A stretch of 5,350 nt of DNA. Source: Saprospiraceae bacterium (lineage in GTDB: Bacteria > Bacteroidota > Bacteroidia > Chitinophagales > Saprospiraceae). A model generated the notes under the pieces. It did no database searches and had not been told where the DNA came from. It was given only the letters and a program-made list of their open reading frames with translations. Position numbers and translations under genes: made by a program. Below, piece after piece: positions 1 to 4,258 of the stretch (position 1 is its first letter; each line of letters opens with the position of its first letter). The DNA is taken from NCBI GenBank assembly GCA_027031185.1, contig JALVEF010000044.1, positions 1-5,350 on the forward strand, read 5' to 3'.

Positions 1-4
1 GATG

Positions 5-19
5 CGTAGCAGCGCTACG
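5..19. repeat. Short perfect hairpin at the left window edge
   Basis: CGTAGC at 5-10 pairs with GCTACG at 14-19 around a three-base loop (AGC). No T-run follows, so it does not look like an intrinsic terminator. It is probably one of the small dispersed hairpins that fill the gaps in this genome. It may belong to the end of an upstream unit outside the window. Confidence 0.5.
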
Positions 20-56
20 TGAGAAAATTTTTGCAAAAACAGGGGCAAAAAGGGCA

Positions 57-92
57 TTTTAGCGCAAAAACAGCGGGTACCTAAACAGTTAC
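57..92 (+). repeat. 36-base direct repeat, copy 1 (upstream of wbpA)
   Basis: Positions 57-92 are identical to 2664-2699, immediately before wbpE. In the second copy this sequence is the right half of a long hairpin. Here the matching left arm (GTAACTGTTTAGGT) is absent from bases 1-56, so only a half element remains. A weaker partial echo of its core (GCAAAAACAG) lies at 33-42. It could be a dispersed mobile repeat or a shared leader element of the two sugar genes. Confidence 0.75.
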
Positions 93-134
93 AACAAAAT
101 CCGGGTTTTTTGCCCCGAAACTGTGCCGGTGGAT

Positions 135-148
135 GGGGCTAAAGCCCC
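135..148. repeat. Hairpin GGGGC-TAAA-GCCCC
   Basis: GGGGC at 135-139 and GCCCC at 144-148 form a perfect stem around a TAAA loop. The next hairpin (172-191) has the same TAAA loop with a different stem, and a third GGGGC/GCCCC stem occurs at 2612-2627. This suggests a dispersed hairpin family. No U-tract follows. Confidence 0.6.
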
Positions 149-171
149 GCTTGGTTTTTGGTTTTTATTGT

Positions 172-191
172 CCGTCGGCTAAAGCCGACGG
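172..191. repeat. Hairpin CCGTCGGC-TAAA-GCCGACGG
   Basis: An eight-pair perfect stem (172-179 with 184-191) closes a TAAA loop. The loop is shared with the hairpin at 135-148 although the stem sequence differs. It runs straight into the GCAAA microsatellite. It could act in the wbpA leader, but no T-run or promoter ties it to a specific role. Confidence 0.65.
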
Positions 192-230
192 CAAAGCAAA
201 GCAAAGCAAAGTAAAGCAAAGCAAAGCAAG
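191..230 (+). repeat. GCAAA pentanucleotide microsatellite, 8 units
   Basis: Eight consecutive five-base units follow the pattern GCAAA, with one variant GTAAA (211-215) and a final GCAAG (226-230). It lies about 65 bases upstream of the wbpA start. Such tracts can change length by replication slippage, which here would alter leader length or promoter spacing rather than a reading frame. Confidence 0.85.
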
Positions 231-245
231 GGCAGCTTTTCTGCC
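231..245. repeat. Small hairpin GGCAG-CTTTT-CTGCC
   Basis: A five-pair stem (231-235 with 241-245) and a five-base loop directly follow the microsatellite. It is 48 bases before the wbpA start. It is short enough to arise by chance; its only interest is its place in a run of four hairpins in the same leader. Confidence 0.35.
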
Positions 246-293
246 TATTTACGCAGCAAAGCCTGGGCAGGGAAAAAACATACAATTCAAAAA

Positions 294-1595
294 GTGATTT
301 ACGAAGCACTGAAACGAAAAGAAAAGAAGATAGCCGTGATCGGTCTGGGCTATGTCGGCCTCCCGTTGGCGTTGGAGTTTGCCAAGAAGTTTAGTGTCAT
401 CGGATTTGACATCAGTGCCGAACGCGTGGAGATGATGCGGAACGGCATAGATCCGTCTGAGGAGTTGGATGCTGCTGCCTTCAAGAATAAGGATATCGTC
501 TTCACGGCGAATCCGGAAGAATTAAAAAACGCGCACTTCTTTGTGGTGTCCGTACCCACGCCGGTGGATGAGCACAAGGTGCCCAATCTCAAGCCGCTGA
601 TCAGTGCGTCGGAGACGGTGGGGAAGGCGTTGAAAAAAGGCGACTACGTCGTCTATGAATCCACGGTCTATCCCGGCGCCACTGAGGAAGATTGCCTGCC
701 GGTAGTAGAAAAATTTTCCGGGCTGAAACTCAACCGCGACTACAAGGCGGGTTATTCCCCGGAGCGCATCAATCCGGGAGACAAGGAACACACGGTGGAC
801 AAAATATTGAAAATTGTATCGGGGAGTGATGAGGAAGCGTTGGATCAAATCGCCAAGGTGTATGGCGAAGTGATTACGGCCGGTATTTACAAGGCACAAT
901 CCATCAAGGTGGCCGAGGCGGCCAAAGTGATAGAAAACACACAACGCGATTTGAATATATCGCTGATGAACGAGCTGTCCATCATTTTTGATAGGATGGG
1001 CATTGACACACGCGCAGTGATTGATGCTGCCGGCACCAAGTGGAATTTTATTAAATTTTATCCCGGACTGGTGGGCGGACATTGCATCAGTGTGGATCCA
1101 TACTACCTGACCTACAAGGCTAAGCAACTGGGCTATGACCCGCAGGTGATCCTCAGCGGGCGGCGCATCAATGACGGTATGCCCGCCTTCGTAGCCAAGC
1201 GCCTGGTGCAAAAGATGATTCAAAAGGGGAAGACGCCGCAGAAGACCAAGGTGCTGGTGATGGGCTTTACCTTCAAGGAAAACGTGGCTGATATCCGCAA
1301 TACCAAGGTTGTGGACTTGGTACGCGAGTTGATGGATTACTCGGTCAACGTCCATATCGTAGATCCTTATGCCGATCCCAACGATGTGGTGCATGAGTAC
1401 AAGTTGCCGATTCTGGACAAGCCGTCTGACAATTACGACGCCGTCATAGTCGCGGTCAACCACCGCGACTATGACGGCTTCACGCCAGAGTATTTTAAAT
1501 CCATAATGAATGGCGCGCCCATCGTGATGGACTTGAAAGGTGTCTATGATCAGAAGCAGATGGAAGCGGCCGGTATTGATTATTGGAGGCTGTGA
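294..1595 (+). CDS. wbpA: UDP-N-acetyl-D-glucosamine 6-dehydrogenase (WbpA/TviB type)
   Basis: This is a cytoplasmic NAD-dependent dehydrogenase of 433 residues, the usual length for the UDP-glucose/GDP-mannose dehydrogenase family. It oxidises C6 of the hexosamine in two steps to the uronic acid. The N-terminal Rossmann motif GLGYVG (G17, G19, G22) binds NAD. The central signature AAKVIENTQRDLN holds the expected Lys211 and Asn215. FYPGLVGGHCISVDPYY carries the catalytic cysteine, Cys264. GFTFKENVADIRNTK marks the C-terminal UDP-binding domain. The GTG start puts 12 residues before the first beta strand, normal for homologues; the first in-frame ATG would remove the NAD motif. No clear Shine-Dalgarno is visible. 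The neighbouring wbpE and wbpD favour UDP-GlcNAc as substrate over UDP-GalNAc or UDP-ManNAc (WecC). That choice is inference. Confidence 0.95.
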   Translation: MIYEALKRKEKKIAVIGLGYVGLPLALEFAKKFSVIGFDISAERVEMMRNGIDPSEELDAAAFKNKDIVFTANPEELKNAHFFVVSVPTPVDEHKVPNLKPLISASETVGKALKKGDYVVYESTVYPGATEEDCLPVVEKFSGLKLNRDYKAGYSPERINPGDKEHTVDKILKIVSGSDEEALDQIAKVYGEVITAGIYKAQSIKVAEAAKVIENTQRDLNISLMNELSIIFDRMGIDTRAVIDAAGTKWNFIKFYPGLVGGHCISVDPYYLTYKAKQLGYDPQVILSGRRINDGMPAFVAKRLVQKMIQKGKTPQKTKVLVMGFTFKENVADIRNTKVVDLVRELMDYSVNVHIVDPYADPNDVVHEYKLPILDKPSDNYDAVIVAVNHRDYDGFTPEYFKSIMNGAPIVMDLKGVYDQKQMEAAGIDYWRL

Positions 1596-1611
1596 ATTTT
1601 TTCATGCACTT

Positions 1612-1650
1612 ACGGGCAAGTATCCCGGGTGGTTTGACAAACCTGCCCGT
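1612..1650 (+). terminator. Nested stem-loop after wbpA, possible weak terminator
   Basis: ACGGGCA (1612-1618) pairs with TGCCCGT (1644-1650), and inside it GGTTT-GAC-AAACC (1631-1643) forms a second hairpin. It begins 16 bases after the wbpA stop. Only CTTTG follows, so a strong U-tract is missing. It may attenuate, stabilise the wbpA transcript end, or do nothing. Confidence 0.35.
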
Positions 1651-1652
1651 CT

Positions 1653-1680
1653 TTGAGGAATCGAAAAATTGAGGAATCGA
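1653..1680 (+). repeat. Two-copy tandem repeat, 16-base period
   Basis: TTGAGGAATCGA occurs at 1653-1664 and again at 1669-1680, followed by the related GGAACCGGA at 1681-1689. It fills the space between the wbpA stem-loop and the ribosome-binding site of the small gene. No function is apparent. Confidence 0.6.
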
Positions 1681-1695
1681 GGAACCGGAATTATT

Positions 1696-1701
1696 GGGAG
1701 G
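1696..1701 (+). promoter_or_regulatory. Shine-Dalgarno GGGAGG for the 66-residue gene
   Basis: GGGAGG lies 10 bases before the ATG at 1712. This decides for ATG 1712 over the in-frame TTG at 1694, which would place the purine-rich site inside the coding region. wbpA and wbpE have no comparable site. Confidence 0.55.
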
Positions 1702-1711
1702 TAGTTTGGCT

Positions 1712-1912
1712 ATGAAACTGGATAGAAAAGCCTTTTCGATCAAAACATTCGCGCAAGCGGATAATAACCGGGCTTATTGGCTGACAAAAACGCCCGCCGA
1801 GCGTTTGGCGGCGGCCTGGCGGTTGTCCTGCCGGCTATATCGTTTGGACCCGGACAATAAGGAAGATATAAAACTGGACAGGAACTACTTTAAGATTAGA
1901 AAACGGTTGTGA
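1712..1912 (+). CDS. Small protein partnered with a nucleotidyltransferase, function unknown
   Basis: The 66-residue product starts MKLDRKAF and ends in a basic LDRNYFKIRKRL tail. It is cytoplasmic, with no signal peptide or membrane segment. The middle (TPAERLAAAWRLSCRLYRLDP) is probably one amphipathic helix. I recall similar small proteins with an 'ERL..AW' core and an 'xDRxxFxxRKR' ending sitting just before nucleotidyltransferase genes in Bacteroidota; this is memory, not a search. Its stop codon overlaps the next start (GTGA, 1909-1912), so the two are probably translationally coupled and may act together. A toxin-antitoxin style partnership is possible, with this as the regulatory or antitoxin-like member, but nothing in the sequence proves it. 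Confidence 0.75.
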   Translation: MKLDRKAFSIKTFAQADNNRAYWLTKTPAERLAAAWRLSCRLYRLDPDNKEDIKLDRNYFKIRKRL

Positions 1913-2385
1913 GTTTTCAGAATTTATTCAATCCCGATTTTCTGGATTTTATCCGGGCCCTTAATACGACAAAAGTTGAATATATTTTAGTTGGTGGTTA
2001 TGCGGTCAACTTGCATGGTTATTTTCGCGGCACCGGGGATATGGATATTTGGGTGAAGCCAACTCGGACGAATTACGCAAGACTGGTGAATGCTTTTAAT
2101 CTTTTTGGTTTGTCACTTTTTGATATGTCGGAAGCCAATTTTTTGGATACACGTGTTCACGATGTTTTTACTTTTGGGCGCCCACCGGTATCCATTGATA
2201 TTATGACAAAAGTGCGCGGGTTGGACTTTGAACACGCATTGTCGGGAAGTGTCGAATTCGAAGTTGGCAATAATATTCGTGTGCGGACGATTGGTTTGGC
2301 TGACCTGATTAAAGCCAAGCAGTCAAGTGGGCGTCACAAAGATTTAGATGATATTGCGCATTTGACAGATGGGGAAGGTTTTTAG
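1909..2385 (+). CDS. MNT-type nucleotidyltransferase (DUF6036/AbiEii-like)
   Basis: This 158-residue protein has the core of a minimal nucleotidyltransferase. The LVGGYAVNLHG loop (Gly29-Gly30) is followed by GDMDIWV with two metal-binding acids (Asp44, Asp46). A third acid is Asp97 in VSIDIM. The C-terminal GLADLIKAKQSSGRHKDLDDI matches the helix-forming tail usual in this superfamily. All three carboxylates are present, so it is likely active, transferring a nucleotide to an unknown target. It starts with GTG inside the stop of the 66-residue gene. Sampled lines (1921-1980, 2101-2160) are about 35-37% G+C against about 52% in a wbpA line (1441-1500), suggesting separate acquisition. Relatives include type IV AbiEii toxins and HEPN-MNT systems, but no HEPN partner is here. 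It has no obvious role in sugar synthesis. Confidence 0.85.
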   Translation: MSFQNLFNPDFLDFIRALNTTKVEYILVGGYAVNLHGYFRGTGDMDIWVKPTRTNYARLVNAFNLFGLSLFDMSEANFLDTRVHDVFTFGRPPVSIDIMTKVRGLDFEHALSGSVEFEVGNNIRVRTIGLADLIKAKQSSGRHKDLDDIAHLTDGEGF

Positions 2386-2420
2386 CTCATTTGTGGTAGC
2401 GTGTATTTGAAAGAAAAGTT

Positions 2421-2540
2421 TGCACATCCCCGCACTTACTTGGCGATGATGCAAGACAGTTGGCTTCTAACCCGCTTGTGTGCAGGTACGACAAGGAAAA
2501 AGCTCTTATCCGGTCTGGCAAGTAAGTGCGGGTTCGTGCG
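2421..2540. repeat. 120-base imperfect inverted repeat
   Basis: CCCGCACTTACTTG (2429-2442) is perfectly complementary to 2519-2532. After a 3x3 mismatch, four more pairs (2422-2425 with 2536-2539) extend the stem. The 76 bases between the arms show no strong stem of their own. A smaller hairpin, CGTGC/GCACG (2535-2551), overlaps the right arm. No protein can be argued for in 2386-2716. This could be a non-autonomous element, a structured RNA or a decayed insertion. Confidence 0.6.
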
Positions 2541-2611
2541 CGGTTGGCACGATTGCTTTCGCCCGGCTGTTGCGGTGTAAGTTGTGCATCCACCCGAGAC
2601 GAAAAAACCAA

Positions 2612-2627
2612 TGGGGCGTCAGCCCCA
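2612..2627. repeat. Hairpin TGGGGC-GTCA-GCCCCA
   Basis: A six-pair perfect stem (2612-2617 with 2622-2627) has a GTCA loop, the same GGGGC/GCCCC stem as 135-148. An A-rich stretch follows on the + strand; read on the - strand, the hairpin is followed by a T-run interrupted by one G. It may be a dispersed repeat. Confidence 0.5.
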
Positions 2628-2641
2628 AAACTTTCAAAAAA

Positions 2642-2699
2642 GTAACTGTTTAGGTGCTCCTGTTTTTAGCGCAAAAACAGCGGGTACCTAAACAGTTAC
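2642..2699. repeat. 58-base near-perfect hairpin before wbpE; contains 36-base repeat copy 2
   Basis: The outer stem is 14 perfect pairs (2642-2655 with 2686-2699). It continues through four pairs including G-U wobbles (2656-2659 with 2682-2685) and a single bulged C at 2681. An inner 8-pair stem (2660-2667 with 2673-2680) closes a five-base loop, AGCGC. The right half, 2664-2699, is identical to 57-92 upstream of wbpA. It ends 17 bases before the preferred wbpE start, so if transcribed it would fold next to the initiation region and could affect translation or transcript stability. It may equally be a palindromic mobile repeat. Confidence 0.8.
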
Positions 2700-2716
2700 C
2701 AAAAAAAATATATCCA

Positions 2717-3853
2717 GTGGCCATTCAAATGGTTGATCTAAATACGCAGTACGCGCGCATCCAAGACGAGATCAACCGAAATATTCAAGAGGTGCTGGAC
2801 TCGGCCCGTTTTATCGGCGGGCCCGTGTTGGAGCGCTTCCGCCAAAACCTGGCGGCCTATCTCGATGTCAAGCACGTCATCACTTGTGCCAACGGGACGG
2901 ACGCGCTGCAAATCGCCCTGATGGCATTGGACTTGCACCCCGGTGACGAGGTGATTGTGCCGGCGCATACGTATGTGGCTACGGCGGAAGTGATAGCGCT
3001 ATTGCGATTGAAACCCGTGATGGTGGACGTGGACCGGCGCACGATGAATGTCACGGCGGAAATTATTGAAGCGGCCATCACGCCAAAGACCAAGGCTGTC
3101 GTGCCGGTGCATCTGTACGGTCAGGCGGCGGATATGGAGGCCATTATGCGTGTGGCAGAAAAGCATGGGCTTTTTGTAGTCGAGGACAATGCGCAGGCCA
3201 TTGGAGCGGAGGTCACTTTCAGCGACGGTACGGTACGCAAGACCGGCACCATTGGCCATATCGGCACCACATCATTTTTTCCGTCCAAAAATCTGGGCTG
3301 CTACGGGGACGGGGGCGCTATCTTCACCGACGACGATGTACTCGCGCAAAAATTGCAAATGATTGCCAACCACGGCCAGAGCAAAAAGTACCACCACGAT
3401 GTCATCGGTTGCAATTCGCGTCTGGATGCCATCCAGGCGGCCGTGCTCGACGTAAAGCTCAAATACTTAGATGAATACTCGGCAGCTCGCAACAAAGTAG
3501 CCGGTGCCTATGATGCAGCCTTTGCCGGTATAGATGAATTGATTACGCCGTACCGGGCGCCATTTTCCACGCATGTATTTCACCAATACACGTTGCAGGT
3601 GCAAAACGGCAAGCGCGATGCGCTGAAAGTGCATCTTGCGGAAAAAGGCATACCATCTATGATTTACTATCCGGTGCCATTGTACAAGCAAAAGGCCTTT
3701 GCGTCTTATCATACCGGTGAGCTGTTGCCTGTGACGGAATACTTGAGTGAAACGGTGCTTTCGCTGCCGATGCATACGGAGATGACGGAAGAGACGTTGG
3801 CGGAGATTGTGGAGGGGGTGGGTGGATTTTTTGAGTTGAATGCTTCGCGTTGA
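2717..3853 (+). CDS. wbpE: UDP-2-acetamido-2-deoxy-3-oxo-glucuronate 3-aminotransferase (DegT/DnrJ/EryC1 family)
   Basis: This fold-type I PLP enzyme transfers an amino group, from glutamate in characterised homologues, to C3 of the 3-keto uronic acid. From GTG 2717 it is 378 residues. Visible landmarks are the phosphate-binding ANGTDA (residues 58-63), Asp157 and Gln160 in VEDNAQAIGA for the cofactor ring, and the Schiff-base Lys191 in SFFPSKNLGCYGDGG. RYHH-like KYHHDVIGCNSRLD and the late IYYPVPLYKQ fit WbpE-type members. GTG 2717 gives MAIQMVDL, matching where WbpE begins; ATG 2729 (MVDL) would lose conserved residues, and GTG 2654 would translate the upstream hairpin. No clear Shine-Dalgarno is present. 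The last codons (LNASR) and the TGA stop lie in the first degenerate units of the downstream repeat array, so the native C-terminus may have been altered. It acts between the WbpB product and WbpD. Confidence 0.93.
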   Translation: MAIQMVDLNTQYARIQDEINRNIQEVLDSARFIGGPVLERFRQNLAAYLDVKHVITCANGTDALQIALMALDLHPGDEVIVPAHTYVATAEVIALLRLKPVMVDVDRRTMNVTAEIIEAAITPKTKAVVPVHLYGQAADMEAIMRVAEKHGLFVVEDNAQAIGAEVTFSDGTVRKTGTIGHIGTTSFFPSKNLGCYGDGGAIFTDDDVLAQKLQMIANHGQSKKYHHDVIGCNSRLDAIQAAVLDVKLKYLDEYSAARNKVAGAYDAAFAGIDELITPYRAPFSTHVFHQYTLQVQNGKRDALKVHLAEKGIPSMIYYPVPLYKQKAFASYHTGELLPVTEYLSETVLSLPMHTEMTEETLAEIVEGVGGFFELNASR

Positions 3854-4223
3854 ATTGCGCCTTCGGCGCGTTGAATTTGTCCCTTCGGGACGTTGAATTG
3901 CGCCATGCGGCGCGTTGAATTTGTCCCTTCGGGACGTTGAATTGCGCCATGCGGCGCGTTGAATTTGTCCCTTCGGGATGTTGAATTGCGCCTTTCGGCG
4001 CGTTGAATTTGTCCCTTCGGGACGTTGAATTTGCGCCTTTCGGCGTGTTGAATTTGTCCCTTCGGGATGTTGAATTTGCGCCTTTCGGCGTGTTGAATTT
4101 GTCCCTTCGGGACGTTGAATTGCGCCTTTCGGCGCGTTGAATTTGTCCCTTCGGGACGTTGAATTTGCGCCTTTCGGCGCGTTGAATTTGTCCCTTCGGG
4201 ACGTTGAATTGCGCCTTCGGCGC
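3849..4223 (+). repeat. Tandem array of 17 alternating hairpin units
   Basis: Each unit is 21-23 bases: a GTTGAATT(T) spacer followed by a hairpin. Two types strictly alternate. Type A (9 units) has a GCGCC/GGCGC stem with loop TTC, TTTC or ATGC. Type B (8 units) has a GTCCC/GGGAC stem with loop TTC. Starts are 3849, 3870, 3892, 3914, 3936, 3958, 3980, 4002, 4024, 4047, 4069, 4092, 4114, 4136, 4158, 4181 and 4203. Four units end in T instead of C (GGGAT or GGCGT), which keeps a G-U pair. A degenerate unit precedes it at 3836-3848, inside wbpE. It occupies nearly the whole gap between wbpE and the next ORF, and I see no gene in it. Confidence 0.95.
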
Positions 4224-4257
4224 GTTGAGTATTTCGTGTTGAATTTTAATATTCAAT
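4224..4257 (+). repeat. Degenerate end of the array, abutting the four-helix-bundle start
   Basis: Two decayed spacer motifs (GTTGAGT at 4224 and GTTGAAT at 4238) follow the last full unit. TTGAAT at 4239-4244 pairs with ATTCAA at 4251-4256 to form an AT-rich hairpin. This hairpin ends two bases before the ATG at 4259. There is no Shine-Dalgarno. It may mark the left boundary of an inserted cassette. Confidence 0.6.
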
Positions 4258-4258
4258 T

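Noticed and set aside
281..286. TACAAT as a -10 promoter box for wbpA
   Set aside because: It is only seven bases before the GTG start, and no convincing -35 lies at the right distance. I could not support any promoter in 1-293.
522..1463. 313-codon open frame on the - strand opposite wbpA
   Set aside because: It lies entirely within a strongly conserved dehydrogenase gene. Its product has no recognisable motif and looks like a codon-bias shadow.
2421..2551. Integron attC-like recombination site
   Set aside because: The size and folded arms are suggestive, but I could not find convincing paired RYYYAAC and GTTRRRY core sites, and no integrase is in the window.
2387..2611. 74-codon open frame on the - strand after the nucleotidyltransferase gene
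   Set aside because: It overlaps the inverted repeat, has no recognisable motif, and shows no ribosome-binding site or partner gene.
2654..2716. N-terminal extension of wbpE from GTG 2654
   Set aside because: The extra 21 residues are a translation of the hairpin repeat's right half and flank, have no counterpart in WbpE, and place the start codon inside the stem.
3849..4223. Possible CRISPR array
   Set aside because: There are no unique spacers. The 21-23-base units are nearly identical and alternate between two hairpin types; no cas genes are nearby.
3657..4256. Long open frame on the - strand (about 199 codons) with a periodic FNVPKGQIQRA-like product
   Set aside because: It is the translation of the repeat array, which lacks stops in that direction, and it runs antisense into wbpE. 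There is no independent support for a protein.
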